Of a DNA stretch of 64,000 nucleotides, positions 33,501 through 44,943 are shown one piece after another. The notes beneath the pieces are model-generated. The model ran no database searches, was not told where the DNA came from, and saw only the letters and a list, made by a program, of their open reading frames with translations. The position numbers were made by a program, and so were the translations under genes. The stretch is from Gari tellinella (Eukaryota; Mollusca; Bivalvia; Cardiida; Psammobiidae). How positions within the stretch are numbered: the first letter of the stretch is position 1; each line of letters opens with the position of its first letter. Location: NCBI GenBank assembly GCA_922989275.2, contig OV277860.1:45826400-45890399 (forward strand), read 5' to 3'.

Positions 33501-33777
33501 TTGTCGATAGTTTAAGAATTGAGTGTCATAATAATAAATATCTGTCATTTATTGCACTGTGTTTGTGAATACTATTTCGCTAAACGATATATGCTTTTGA
33601 AATATGGTTACTCACAATATTGTGACCGAGTATTCATCTTAGATATATAAAATCTTCCGTAAAAATCCTAAAACATTTGGATATCTTGTTTTAATTCTAT
33701 ACTTTTTTCACAAAATTTGAACAAATATATTTTTTTTATCTCACAGTAATTTGTCATAAAATGTGCAAAATGAATGA

Positions 33778-33825
33778 CAAACAGTCTAGACCCTGATCGG
33801 ACTGCTCAATGTCTTCACTGTTTGC
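33778..33825. repeat. Collapsed D-type core
   Basis: GACAAACAGTCTAGACCCTG, then CTTCACTGTTTGCC with the middle deleted. Confidence 0.5.
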
Positions 33826-33832
33826 CGAGGTC

Positions 33833-34074
33833 TACAGTGGAGAATCTATTATTCTTTCCCGTTTAAACGCAAACGAAACGCAAACGCAAAACACTAAAAC
33901 GTAGAAAACTGCAACTTTTGGAAAAGTCATGTTTTTTTTGGAGGCAAACGATTTGGAGCCTGATCAGACGCCGGGTTACCCGGCGTCTGATCTGGCTCCA
34001 AACTGTTTGTAAAAGAAATAATAGTTTTAGCGTAAACGCGTTTATTGGGAAAAAATAACGTTTTCTCTACTATA
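33833..34074 (+). repeat. Family A MITE, near complete
   Basis: TACAGTGGAGAATCTATTAT to TTTTCTCTACTATA; core centre GGGTTACCC. Confidence 0.85.
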
Positions 34075-34089
34075 TCTGTCTCAATAGCC

Positions 34090-34444
34090 TACTGCGGATC
34101 ATAATGGGTGACGAAGATTTGCGGGTGTTGTTCGGTGGGAGCCGTTATATGGAGGGAGCATTAAGACTTGACTTAAATTTGCAAACAGAGTGAATTCAGA
34201 TCAGACACCGCGTGACGCGGCGTCTGATCTGGATTCAATCTGTTTGTCACTCGTCCTTATATTACTCTAGTCAAAATGTCCACTAATATATAAATTTGAT
34301 AAAAAAAAAATCAGACGTCAATTTTTACCAGACGATATTGCAGGAGTGCAAGAGTTAGAAATAATGGTCTTGTTTATGCAACAGACACATGGGTCGTTGT
34401 AAGGAGGGAATAGTTGTTCGGGGACCGGTGTAGAGGGAGCACTG
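34090..34444. repeat. Family C element
   Basis: A worn left end, GGAGGGAGCATTAAGACTTG, the dyad AGTGAATTCAGATCAGAC, GTCAAAATGTCCACTAATAT, and a right end GTAGAGGGAGCACTG. Confidence 0.7.
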
Positions 34445-34599
34445 GATCGGCCATAACCAGAATAATTGCATGATGACATCATATATGCCTACTAACGAGT
34501 GGAGAGAACGATGTGTTTTGACAATTAGCCTCTTACAGGAAGGGGCGTCAGTAATAATTAGTGGTAACAACGACACATGTATCTGTAAAACATCACTTA

Positions 34600-34839
34600 T
34601 ACAGTTATTCTTTCCCGTTTAAACGCAAACGAAACGCAAACGCTAAACACTTAAACGTAGAAAGTAACATCTTTTCGACAATTACAACAATTGATATTAA
34701 GCTGAGTGGCAAACAGTTTGGAGCCTGATCAGACGCCGGGTTACCCGGCGACTGATCTGGCTCCAAACTGTTTGCAATTGAAATAGTAGTTTTAGCGTAA
34801 GCGCGTTTATTGGGTAAGAATAACGTTTTCTTAACCGTA
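34600..34839 (+). repeat. Family A MITE with shortened left end
   Basis: The left end reads TACAGTTATTCTTTCCC, lacking about ten bases; core and right side are typical. Confidence 0.8.
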
Positions 34840-34844
34840 GTACA

Positions 34845-35305
34845 TAATAAATACATACACGGAAACACATTTTCACAACTAATTACATTCATGCAGCTTA
34901 TAGAAAAAATTACCAGTTCCTTTAATGAACTAAAATTTACAATGGAAAAGCCGTTTATACAATGACGCGCCTATATTATATTTAATGTTGCACATAAGCT
35001 TTCTGTTGAAATGTCACTTGGCGCAAGGTTGACTGTATACTGACATATTGTTACATACACCAAACATATTCCTTTATTCCAAATGTTTATTTATTTATTT
35101 TTTTTGTTTTGTTTTGTTTTTGTTTTGTTTATTGTTAGTCGTGATTGTATTCAGCCACAAACTAGGAGAAGAACCTAATAAGCAAACCTTGCTTTCGTTC
35201 ACATCCTAATGTATATTTATGTACTATTTTGAAATAATATATTTCAACTAACTAAAAGCCTAGTTACCGTTTCAATTAGTCTGAAAACATATCTGTAATT
35301 AGTCT
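34845..35305. other. No gene seen
   Basis: AT-rich, with a TTTTGTTTTG-type run at 35095-35130. Nothing else recognised. Confidence 0.4.
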
Positions 35306-35309
35306 TTTT

Positions 35310-35442
35310 GCAGGATTCAAACTGTTTGCTATTCAGATAAAAAAAGTCAAAAATTCAAATGATGCAAGTTTCTCAACATTTTTGTAACACATTTGCGTTT
35401 AGCTTTGTTTAAACGGGAAGCGTATTTTCCGCTGAAATATAC
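35310..35442 (-). repeat. Family A, right part only
   Basis: GGATTCAAACTGTTTGC, GTTTAAACGGGAAG, then TTTTCCGCTGAA. Confidence 0.6.
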
Positions 35443-35474
35443 TGTAATTCTTCTTAGCATTGGGACATCGTGTG

Positions 35475-35772
35475 TACATTGGAGAAAACGTTATTCTTTC
35501 CAATGAATGTGTTAACGCTTAACCCACATACTATATATAGATTTGAATACATTTTTCGTTCAAGGCCCCTGTGATTATTTCCATCGCAAACACTTTGGAG
35601 TCAGATCAGTCGCCGGGTTACCCGGCGTCTGATCAGACTTAAACTGTTTGCCCCTCCAATAAAAATGATAAGTCGGAATTACCAACAAGTTTCTCATTTA
35701 CTACATTTTAATGTTATTCGTTTGCGTTTAGTTTGCGTTTAAACGGGAAAAAATAACGTCTTTTCCACTGAA
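35475..35772 (-). repeat. Family A MITE, lengthened left half
   Basis: TACATTGGAGAAAACG to TCTTTTCCACTG. Some 40-50 extra bases lie between the left end and the core, so it is longer than other copies. Confidence 0.75.
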
Positions 35773-35867
35773 ACTGCTGTTGATAATTATCATAAAATTT
35801 TAACAAATATTTTTTTTATTACATATCAATTTGTCTAGAATACAAAACTGACTGACAAACAGCTTAG

Positions 35868-35905
35868 GAGCAGTCTGATCAGTGTCTACACTGTTTATTC
35901 AGGCC
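35868..35905. repeat. Collapsed D-type core
   Basis: CAAACAGCTTAGGAGCAG followed by GTGTCTACACTG. Confidence 0.4.
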
Positions 35906-36127
35906 TGTATATTTAGAGTTCTTAGGTTCTCGATAGGAATTCCGACAAATTCCGATATCGACCATAGTCAGAATTGCATCCATATATGTTAGGCGTGCAG
36001 AGAATTATGTGTTTTGACAATTAGCCTCTTACAGGAAGGGGTGTCAGTAACAATTACTGGTAACTACGACACATTTATCTGTAAAACATCACCATACAGT
36101 ACATAATAAAACGACATAAGTAAAAAT

Positions 36128-36300
36128 TTCTCTATTACGCTTTAAGACCACCCTCGAAATTGTGTCAATTATTATGTGTGTACGTCAGGTGAATGCTTAA
36201 AGCAAGGTGACAGAAAAACAGAAAGCTCCTTTAGGAGCCTTCTCTTTTACTGTCACTTTGCTTTAAAACTTTTATCTGTCTTTGATACAATCATTTACCC
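36128..36300. repeat. Family F MITE, decayed
   Basis: CTCTATTACG, AAAGCAAGGTGACAGAAAAA, CTCCTTTAGGAG and the inverse arm remain. Confidence 0.65.
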
Positions 36301-36320
36301 TGCATTTTGTCATTCAGCTT

Positions 36321-36360
36321 ACAATGGAGAATACGTTATTCTTTCCCAATTAGCACCTGT
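36321..36360 (-). repeat. Family A left-end fragment
   Basis: TACAATGGAGAATACGTTAT then CTTTCCCAAT; the rest is absent. Confidence 0.55.
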
Positions 36361-36588
36361 TTTCTGAAACATCATGTCCATAATAGACACGTCTAAGTAT
36401 TACTTTGAAATTAAAGAAATTTTCGACTTAAGCTATATCGACAGAATTGGCAGGTCCAGCGATTCCTGTGAACAAACCATTATCGTGGTAAAAGGATAAG
36501 TATGTACCAGTCAGAGACATACACATTACCGGAGGCAAACAACGTGTGTTACATTTTATATAATCCTAGAAACAGAAACCAGTCGCTT

Positions 36589-36834
36589 TTAACTCTTTCG
36601 CTACCAAACTTTTCGAGAGATTTTTACCCCTTCACCTATTATTGGCGCCTGCCTCAGATTTTTGTCTGCAATGTCGTTTCAAAGTTAGAAAATAAGACAG
36701 TATGACTGATGAAATTTCATGACGAATGTCAAACAGATTTGGTCCTGATTAGACGCCGCGTTACGCGGCGTCTGATCAGGATCCAAGCTGTTCGCAAACG
36801 CGCTTTTAAGCGTCATTGAGAGTGAAATGGTTAA
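36589..36834 (+). repeat. Family B MITE, complete
   Basis: TTAACTCTTTCGCTACC to GAGAGTGAAATGGTTAA. Core with CGCGTTACGCG centre at about 36728-36796. Confidence 0.8.
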
Positions 36835-37079
36835 CAGCATGCCTGTCTTGCATATATCCAAGTACAAACAATGGTAATCTACAAACTATTTGACACTAAT
36901 TTCATATATTTCTTAGGCCAGGTATCTTAACAAACTTAAATTTGAGAAATAAAAGCAGACGGCAAGTGATTTAAGTAGTATGGAACCTACGCAATCGTGG
37001 TTTTCATAATATGACGTCGGTTACATATTTAGTTGACCTATCTGCATTTTCTTGGGAACAGAATCAATAGAGATTGTCA

Positions 37080-37216
37080 AATCATGATAGTGTTGATATA
37101 TATGAGACGTCCAGTACTTCGGAGTCTCGTCTGAATCCAAACTGTTCGCAACTGTTGTCAAACGTTTGCCCGCAACGTGCATAAAGGTAACTCTTTTATT
37201 GCAATGTTTTCTCGTC
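37080..37216. repeat. Family B fragment
   Basis: GGAGTCTCGTCTGAATCCAA then ACTGTTCGCAAC; only one arm is clear. Confidence 0.4.
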
Positions 37217-37220
37217 TGCT

Positions 37221-37407
37221 TTAACGCTCCTACTGCCAAATTATCGTCTGAACTGGTAGAGTCGTCTGCAATATTCTTTAAAATCAGCTTCAGGACTGAT
37301 TTGACTGAAGAAATGTTGATACGAGTGTCAACAGTTTGGATTCTGAGGCCTAAACGTTTTGTTTTTGCAAAGTCGCCTTTTGGCGCTATTGGCAGAACAC
37401 GAGTTAA
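37221..37407 (+). repeat. Family B MITE with worn core
   Basis: TTAACGCTCCTACTGCC to GCGCTATTGGCAG with a TTAA at 37404-37407; the core is reduced to CAACAGTTTGGATTCTGAGG. Confidence 0.6.
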
Positions 37408-37449
37408 TATTCTGCAGATATACCTTAACCCAATTATATAACAGACATA

Positions 37450-37690
37450 TATATTGTTTTATTCTCATGAGCACAGGAAATTTGCATAGTGCAGCAAATT
37501 TACAATTGTGTTTGATTGTCATCTACTTCAATAGTTTTGTTTGCAAGGTCGTTTCAAAGTAAGAAATATCGCTGCGAGTGTCAAACAGTTTGGATACTGA
37601 ACAGACGCCGCGTCATGCGTCGCCTAATAAGGGTCCAAACTATTTGCAAAGTATTTAGGCAACTTCGGCGCCGATAGGGTAAATCTTATT
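37450..37690 (+). repeat. Family B element, decayed left end
   Basis: GCAAGGTCGTTTCAAAGTA, then a core with CGCGTCATGCG centre and a right side GGCGCCGATAGGGTAAA. Confidence 0.55.
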
Positions 37691-37737
37691 CAAATGATAA
37701 ATGACATATTGTCATTTCAGAGAAAGATGTTTAGATG

Positions 37738-37883
37738 AACTTGACAGGTACGGAATATAGAGAATATTTAGTGACTATCTTTGAATGAGAAATGTTATAT
37801 GGCAAGGCTGATGAATATATCAGGTGAGCCACATTTCTCATTCAAAAGCTAGTCACAAAGTATTCCATTTATCCTTGTCACAG
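37738..37883. repeat. Unnamed foldback
   Basis: GAATGAGAAATGT and ACATTTCTCATTC lie near the tip; the arms continue outward to CTTGACAGGTACGGAATA and its worn inverse. Confidence 0.65.
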
Positions 37884-38221
37884 TAGCAAAATATACAGAG
37901 TTTTCTTTAAAAGCTAGAATCGTTTTTGATCTAAGATTCTCACTTAAGAACTGGAAATGATACTCCAGGAAAGCGCGCTATTATATAGATGACGTTAGTG
38001 ATGTCACACCCTAGTAACTTTGAAAAGAAGCACACAGAGCATCTTAAAGGTGGATAATTATAGAAGTATATCAGCAAGCGACTGGTGTCGCGTACTCTCA
38101 AACTCTTTGATTGCAACGAATATTTCGAATAAGCGTCGTTACACGTCGGGATTCTGTTGAAAGAGTTTTCGAATATTTCCCTTACAGCGGGAAAATAAGC
38201 GTCTCGGTGAAAAAACAATTC

Positions 38222-38290
38222 CGGCTATAGGTCATGTGACCAACTGACATAATAGCATCGGTCATGTGAACTACTGACATAATAAAGCAA
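38222..38290 (+). repeat. Two tandem units of about 33 bp
   Basis: GGTCATGTGA followed by ACTGACATAATA occurs twice. Confidence 0.65.
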
Positions 38291-38760
38291 AGTTTATCAG
38301 TCACCCCTTTATCTGTAAGGAAAATAGGCACGTGACTTGATAAAATCAATTTTGTGTTAACCCATAACCCCCATAGATACGTATTTACACATTTCTCCCG
38401 ATTCAGGCGGGTCTGCTTTCTCTTTAGACCTAGTTCATCTGAAACAATTTAACCCATCAGAAATGATCAGAAATCTAGGTCAAAGCTCACTTGATTGAAA
38501 CACAAAACACTCTGATTGACAAGAATGACCCAGGCTGGTGTACTGGTATCTCGCAGATATAAGTAAGATTGAAACACTTGCAAAATAATGAGATACAGTC
38601 TAAATCCTGGCTGTTGATGTGCGCCATGTCTAAATTTAGCGTAGATCATCTCATCTAAATGCGTTTTGCATTTCTGAAAGCTTTTTGATTAGAATTATGC
38701 AATACTTTAAAAAAATAGTTACTGTTTCCATTGTACTAGTATTTGCTGCTTTTCAATCGT
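38291..38760. other. No gene seen
   Basis: Nothing recognised beyond short open frames without codon pattern. Confidence 0.4.
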
Positions 38761-38765
38761 AGATA

Positions 38766-39010
38766 TACAGTGGAGAAAACGTTATTCTTTCCCAATAAAC
38801 GCGTTTACGCTAAAACTATAATTTCTATTGCAAACAGTTTGGAGCCAGATCAGACGCCGGATAACCCGGCGTCTGATCAGGCTCCAAACTGTTTGTCACC
38901 AAGATAAACATGAAGTATCAGAATTGTCCAACAGTTGCACTTTTCTACGTTTTAGTGTTTTGCGTTTCGTTTGCGTTTAAACGGGAAAGAATAACGTTTT
39001 CAACACTGTA
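38766..39010 (-). repeat. Family A MITE, near complete
   Basis: TACAGTGGAGAAAACGTTAT to TTTTCAACACTGTA; core with GGATAACCC centre. Confidence 0.85.
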
Positions 39011-39097
39011 TCAATTCTTTGAAAACCTCTATCTGATACAATTGTGCACACCCGTCTATAGCATTTCTTCCACCACTCATTCCACTGAACATCTTTA

Positions 39098-39310
39098 TTA
39101 ACCCTTATCCTGCGGTAATATCGTCTGCTTCGAAATTGTCGTCTACATTGATTTTAAATCTAGATTTAAACATTTTTTTAAGTAGAGAAATATAAAGACC
39201 AGTGGCAAACAGTTTAGATCTAGATCAGACGCCGTGTTACGCGGCGTCTGATCTGGATCTAAACTGTTTGCAAAAATCATTAAAGTCGCGACCAGCAGGC
39301 AAAGGGTTAA
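39098..39310 (+). repeat. Family B MITE, complete
   Basis: TTAACCCTTATCCTGC to GCAGGCAAAGGGTTAA. Core AAACAGTTTAGATCTAGATC with GTGTTACGC centre. Confidence 0.8.
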
Positions 39311-39490
39311 CCCTTTCATGATTAAATTATTCGGGAGGCTTTTACCCCTTCACCGCTTTACTGTCGTCCGTTTCTTCATTGTTGTCTGTAAAACACGTTT
39401 TAAAGTTAGATTTGAGGTTTTATGACTTTATAAATATCGATAAGAGTGTCAAACAGTGCGTGTCTTGATCAGTCGCTGTTTGTAAAGGGC
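39307..39490 (+). repeat. Family B element sharing its TTAA with the previous copy
   Basis: It begins TTAACCCTTTCATGATT at the final TTAA of the copy before. The core is collapsed (CAAACAGTGCGTGTCTTG then CGCTGTTTG). Confidence 0.6.
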
Positions 39491-39491
39491 T

Positions 39492-39725
39492 TTGACTCTT
39501 TCCCCCATAGAAGCGACTTTTAGCGTATTTAATTTATTCCTCCACTGAAGAAAATAGTTCCAGTTTATACCCCCATGAACAATTACCATTACAAATATTT
39601 TATATAGCCTAGCAGATGTTACCTTAAAGCAGACTGACAGTAAAGCAGAATATGCCTTAAGGCACATTCTGCTTTACTTTCAACCTGTTTTAAGTGGTCA
39701 CCTGTCTTCAAAATTAAAAACAGGC
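39492..39725. repeat. Variant E element, cut by a family A copy
   Basis: GAAGCGACTTTTAGCGTATT flank, then the core AGTAAAGCAGAATATGCC with its inverse. Its right edge is interrupted by the A element at 39726. Confidence 0.65.
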
Positions 39726-39974
39726 TACAGTGGAGAATCTGTTATTCTTTCCCGTTTAAACGCAAACGTACGCAAACGCAAGACACTAGAACGTAGAAAA
39801 GTACAACTTTTGAACAATTCTGATAATTCATGTTTATCTTGGTGGCATACAGTTTAGAGCCTGATCAGACGCCGGGTTACCCGGCGTCTGATCTGGCTCC
39901 AAACTGTTTGCACTGCAAATAATAATTTAGCGTAAACGCGTTTATTGGGAAAGAATAACGTTTTCTCCACTGTA
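39726..39974 (+). repeat. Family A MITE, near complete
   Basis: TACAGTGGAGAATCTGTTAT to TTTTCTCCACTGTA; core with GGGTTACCC centre. Confidence 0.85.
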
Positions 39975-40253
39975 TGAGGTAAGGGGTTAAAGCGTCATTG
40001 AGAGTGAAAGTGTAAAACATATTTCTTGTTAAAGATACTACTTTAATTTATTCTTTACATTCATGCAACAGATACATATGCCAGATTTAGCGTGTTTTTT
40101 TTTAACAAATCATTAACGAGGCAAAGTGATAAGCAAATAGAAAGCGGATATATCCAATTAGATGATGTTTGTTTTGCGTGCTCATTTCTTAAGTATGTCT
40201 GACATAAGTTGCTGTTACCGTCTTAGTATTCTACAGAGGGCCTGGAATCTAAA

Positions 40254-40318
40254 TTTGAGAAATAAAGCAGACGGCAATTGCTTAAAGTAGATGACGTCAC
40301 GGAAGTAGAAGTGTTAAG
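40254..40318 (+). repeat. Family B right-end fragment
   Basis: GAGAAATAAAGCAGACGGC, GATGACGTCACGGAAGTAG, ending near GTGTTAA. Confidence 0.5.
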
Positions 40319-40367
40319 GGTGAGTTCAAACATGATCATATACGAATTTATCTGATTAATGTAATAC

Positions 40368-40665
40368 ACTGCTCCCTCATTACAACGGCCCTACCAACAA
40401 CGACTCCCTCCTTACAGCGATGTTTGCCGATGTTCCCCAAACAAGACATTTATTTGTAACACTTTAACTATTAAAATATCGTCTGCTTAAATCTTTTGTC
40501 TGTTGTTTTTCCAAAAGTTACATTTATTTGACATTTTGACAGAGGAAATATAATGACGAGGGACAAACAGGGACAAACAGCCTGAATCCTGATTACGTGG
40601 AGTCTGGATTCAAGTTGTTTGCAAATGTAAGTCAAATCTTAAGTTTCCCTGCATGTAATACAAGT
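40368..40665. repeat. Family C element, decayed core
   Basis: ACACTGCTCCCTCATTACAA start; the core is reduced, with GGGACAAACA duplicated. Confidence 0.6.
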
Positions 40666-40668
40666 CAT

Positions 40669-41030
40669 TACAGTGCTTCCTTCCAACAGCGGCCCTCTGA
40701 ACAACGATTCCCTCCGTAAAACAACGCTTACCGCTGCTCCCTTAAAAACAATTATATCCGAACTTTTCACGACTGCTATATCGTTTGCTGAAAATTGTCG
40801 TCAACTGTTCTTCTCAAAGTCACATATTGGACATTTTGACAGAAAAAACTCTTAAAATAAGGACAAACAACTTGACATCAGATCAGACATCGTGTTACGT
40901 GGCGTCTGATCTGGATTCAAGCTATTTGCAAATGTAATCCAATTCCACTCCATGATACGAATCATTCCGAACAACACACACAATACTTGTTTCCCAGTGT
41001 ATGTTGTTGTAGAGACGGAACATTGTACTT
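40669..41030. repeat. Family C element, near complete
   Basis: TTACAGTGCTTCCTTCCAAC start; core AACTTGACATCAGATCAGAC with CGTGTTACGTG centre; GTTGTTGTAGAGACGGAAC toward the end. Confidence 0.7.
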
Positions 41031-41049
41031 AATAGCTTGTTGTTTTATT

Positions 41050-41230
41050 ATCGAAGACAGATGGTTGCTAAAGGAGCATTATGTTTAAATTTCAGCCTGC
41101 TTTGAGCTACAATCTGCTAGCATATGGGAAATATTTCATATGTTTAATAATTTTGACTGTTAACAATGGAACTATTTTCTTTCGTTGAGGAATGAATTAA
41201 AGCGTATTTATGGAGAAATGGGTTCAGCAA
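41050..41230. repeat. Variant E fragment
   Basis: TTTCAGCCTGCTTTGAGCTA, then GAACTATTTTCTTTCGTTGA, as in the copies at 39492 and 54855. Confidence 0.5.
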
Positions 41231-41307
41231 GAAATAGTAACATGTTTGACAACAAGATGTAGAAGAATCTATCATATTATCTTCTAACGGCTGCAAGTTC
41301 TAACACG

Positions 41308-41557
41308 TACAGTGGAGAATCTGATATTCTTTCCCGTTTAAACGCAAACGTACGCAAACGCAAAGCACTAAAACGTAGAAAAGAACAACTTATGGCCAAT
41401 TCTGATAATTCATGTTTATCTTGGTGGCAAACAGTTTGGAGCCTGATCAGACGCCGGGTTACCCGGCGTCTGATCTGGCTCCAAACTGTTTGCACTGCAA
41501 ATAATAGTTTTAGCGTAAACGCGTTTATTGGGAAAGAATAACAGATTCTCCACTGTA
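41308..41557 (+). repeat. Family A MITE, near complete
   Basis: TACAGTGGAGAATCTGATAT pairs with ATAACAGATTCTCCACTGTA; intact core. Confidence 0.88.
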
Positions 41558-41559
41558 TG

Positions 41560-42465
41560 TTTACAAAACCACTTCAAACATAAGCAATAATTTTTTATGG
41601 AACAATAACAATATATGAATTGTGTGTATTAACTCTTTCACTTCCAACAAAACCATATGAAGAAACAGTGGTTCGAAAAAGGAATTAAACATGTTCGTGA
41701 TATATACGTTTATAGAACAAAATAATGTCATAAAATTAAAAAAAATATACATTTGAAAAGAAAATGAGCCATTTATATAATCATGTAAATGCATGTAAAC
41801 CAAAACAATGGAGAAACAAAATAAAAATAGAAAATATAAATGTCGCAATACAACAAAATGAAACCTTATTGCAAAAACTGCTAAAACAAATACATTCTTA
41901 TACAATATTCAGGTAAATAAGCTTAAACTTGATAAGCAAAAAGCACAAGAAAAGTGGGACACAGGACTCATAAATTGGACAAATGCCTACAAGGCATATA
42001 TACCTCTACAATTGACACTGATCTCAGAAAAGTTCTCTATCAATAAAGTATTCCAACAAAGAAATTATAAAAGAAATATAATATCAAACAAAGCATGAAT
42101 TCAAATTACCAGACAGTCACATAAGAAGTAATAGATAACAGAAACAATATAACAGACAATACAAAATAGTATATACTTAAATCAACATAATACCACATAT
42201 TGCAAGAAAGAAATAATAAAGAAATACCGACTTTTAGCCATTTCTAAAATACATTGACACGAAAAATCAAGTTTGAAAAACAAACACCACAAAACAGAGA
42301 TACAATAGAAGTACACAATCTAAAACGAAAACCATTCCTAGAACAGTTACAAAACCCCAACAAGGAGACATGTGAGCAGGGCCTACACTTTTTGCAAGTG
42401 ACACGTATACTCTGCATAGGGCACTGTTTGTACGATACTCGTCAATAGGGTTGACTATCTTGACA
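41560..42465. other. A-rich stretch, no gene seen
   Basis: Long A-rich sequence. The open frame on its minus strand is phenylalanine/leucine-rich because of base composition. Confidence 0.45.
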
Positions 42466-42467
42466 TA

Positions 42468-42792
42468 CAAGCAACTGTAGTTATTAAAAAAAAAAGACAA
42501 CATGTTTTGCAAATGTGACATAAAGATATAGTAAAACCTCTCTTTTACGACCACTAAATTGTGTTAATTATCCGATGTTTAAGACAGGTGACTACTTAAA
42601 GCATGGTGAACGTAAAACAGAAAGCTCCTTAAGGAGCTTTCTGTTTTACGTTCACCTTGCTGTAAGCTGCCATCTGTCTTTATACAATCAATTAGATTTC
42701 TTTCTAGTGGTCGTAATAGAGCGGTTTTACTTGTACAAGGAACTGAAGTTATTTTACTAAAGGACAACATGTTTTGCAAATGTGACATAAAG
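42468..42792. repeat. 57-bp direct duplication flanking a family F element
   Basis: 42468-42525 and 42736-42792 share CAAGCAACTG/CAAGGAACTG, AGTTATT and an exact ~29-base end around ACATGTTTTGCAAATGTGAC. Confidence 0.7.
42529..42735. repeat. Family F MITE, complete
   Basis: TATAGTAAAACCTCTCTTTT to GGTTTTACTTGTA. The core has 30-base arms around CTCCTTAAGGAG with one mismatch seen. Confidence 0.82.
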
Positions 42793-42953
42793 TAATTTTA
42801 TTATAGTTTTACTGCGAAACTATGGTTCATGTGTTGCTAATAATATTTATATTGCGTGTTGTAAATAATTGATTGCTTTTCTTGGAAACAAGAACATGCG
42901 ATATGCTGACCTAATTAAAAGTAAATGTTGTGTGCAGAGTAAGGTACATGCAG

Positions 42954-43510
42954 CTATACCGGTATACAACAACTCTTATAGACCGTTTTTTTTTCAACTG
43001 GCAGGGCGGAGCTAACCTTTGGCAATGATAAACTAATTTACTTTTGATTTTAGGGTTGATAGTATAGTTCCGAATTATATCATTTTTGTCCGATACTTTC
43101 AACATGGAAAAACACAATCTATACGTGCATCCATATCCACGTGAAAATGGTATATACAGTGCTCCCTCTCGACAACAACACCTTAGGGAAGACAAATAAT
43201 GTGTACATTGTTCGGAGGGAGTAACTAGAGGGAGGGAAAATTAAGACTTGCCTTACATTTGCAAACAGCTTGAATCCAGATCAGACCCCACGTTATGCGG
43301 CGTCTGATCTGGATTCAAGCTGTTTGTTATTATATTCTTTTTGTCAAAATGTCCATTAATATGTAATATTGAGAACGTCAGGTGTCAACGGTAAATTCCG
43401 ATAATAAAAGGGCGTGCTGGCGCCCCCAAAGTTGAAATGCAATGGTCCAATCAAAACTCCGCACTGACAGGTCAATAAAATCGATCTATACCGGTATATA
43501 ACAACTCTTA
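42954..43510. mobile_element. Family K element containing a C element
   Basis: Left: ACTGGCAGGGCGGAGCTAAC; right: ACTCCGCACTGACAGGTCA, loosely inverted. A direct repeat CTATACCGGTATA flanks it. Family C text occupies about 43154-43420 with a dyad AACAGCTTGAATCCAGATC. Confidence 0.65.
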
Positions 43511-43599
43511 CATATTGTGTAAATTGCAAGGGACAACTTTAAGCAGAATAAAATTAAACCAAGATCCCTAAAAGTAATGTAAAGTAAAGTGGAATCGTG

Positions 43600-43700
43600 G
43601 TAACCCTTGTCCCCCTGAATCTTCAAATGGACAATGCCAGTTTTCAATTAAGTCTAGTCCTTTTTCGACTAAGGATAGTTGGTTTCTGCTATTTATTACA
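43600..43700. repeat. Family D fragment
   Basis: AAATGGACAATGCC, TTAAGTCTAGTCC and GACTAAGGATAGTTG match the D left half. Confidence 0.5.
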
Positions 43701-43936
43701 AAATGGCAAAGAGTGCAGAGGGATGTTGGCCTAATGTTCTAATTTACATAGTATATATTGACGCATTGCTTTAATCTTTTAAACAAAGGGGACACAGCGT
43801 GTTTGATTTTCTGAGTAAGTCATAATGTTACACTTATAGCACAATATTTGAGCTTCGAATAGTGTTTAATACTTAATGTCCGAGTTGTCATTATGGAGAA
43901 AAGAAAAAAAACGCATCTCATAAGGTAAAACGTGTA

Positions 43937-44187
43937 TTAACTCTTTCCTCCCAGAAACTTTAAATGGACAATTCCAGTTTCCATTTTAGTCTAGTCCATT
44001 TCTGACTTTTCAGGGTTGTTTTTGTCAATAATTGGCATTATGACAAACAGTGAAGACCCTGATCAGAGGGCTCCTTTCGGAGCCCTCTGATCTGGGTCTT
44101 CACTGTTTGCCCAGGACAAGTATACTACTCACATATACACTGTTTGAAAAGGACGCCTATAGGCGGGACTAGGGTTCAAAGGGTTAA
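43937..44187. repeat. Family D MITE, complete
   Basis: TTAACTCTTTCCTCCCAG to AGGGTTCAAAGGGTTAA, 251 bp. Core AAACAGTGAAGACCCTGATC with GGCTCCTTTCGGAGCC centre. Confidence 0.85.
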
Positions 44188-44374
44188 TTCTTTCACTTCC
44201 AAGTTTTATCGTCTGCTTTAATCCTCTTAGCTTTAGGTCTGTTTTGACTGAAGAAATATCAATGCCAGTGTCATAAAGTTGGATCATGATCAGCGTCACG
44301 CGGCGTCTGATCAGGATCCAAACTGTTTGCAAAGTCGCATTGTTTTTTACGCCGTTGGTAGTGAAAGAGTTTAA
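44184..44374 (+). repeat. Family B MITE sharing a TTAA with the D copy
   Basis: TTAATTCTTTCACTTCC to GGTAGTGAAAGAGTTTAA. The left core arm is partly lost (ATCATGATCAGCGTCACGCG). Confidence 0.75.
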
Positions 44375-44590
44375 CGACCTCTTTTCAAAAGACACGTGAA
44401 TATTTCTTAACCAATGCGACTGCTTAATGCCGGGATTCTATTTGTGAAGTATAAAGCATCTGCTTTTAATATCTGACATTGTATTGACTGTGTGCTTTGC
44501 ACGTACATTACTACACTATCTGTCTATCTGCAAGAATTCCGTTATCGATCATAAGCAGACTAGTTATATAATGTCATTGAACTTGTCTAC

Positions 44591-44854
44591 AGTACCCCCT
44601 CCCTACAACTGTGTATGTTTATCACACGTCATCATATTTCTTCTGTCAAAATGTCAACTTATATGTATCTTTGAGAAAAAAGCAGACGGTAATGTTAAGC
44701 AAACAATATTGCAGATGTTAAATCGTTAGACATAATTGCTATGTTAAGGGAACTGCGGAAAGCGTTGTTGTAATAGGGGAGTCTTTGTAGGGAGGGCCGC
44801 TTTAAGGAAGAAGTCATTGTTTGGTGAACATTTGCAGGAAGACAGCACGGTATT
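44591..44854. repeat. Family C element without the dyad core
   Basis: CAGTACCCCCTCCCTACAAC, GTCAAAATGTCAACTTATAT, GCAGACGGTAATG and GTAGGGAGGGCC are present; no AAACAG arm. Confidence 0.55.
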
Positions 44855-44943
44855 AGCAGGTGTATAAACATCTCACTGACTCTTATCATTTTAAAATCAA
44901 TGTTTGCTAAAATAGTTTGTCTGCGAATTAATTCAAAATATAG

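Noticed and set aside
41561..41905. A 114-residue minus-strand frame rich in Phe and Leu
   Set aside because: It is the complement of an A-rich stretch; no coding pattern or family is visible.
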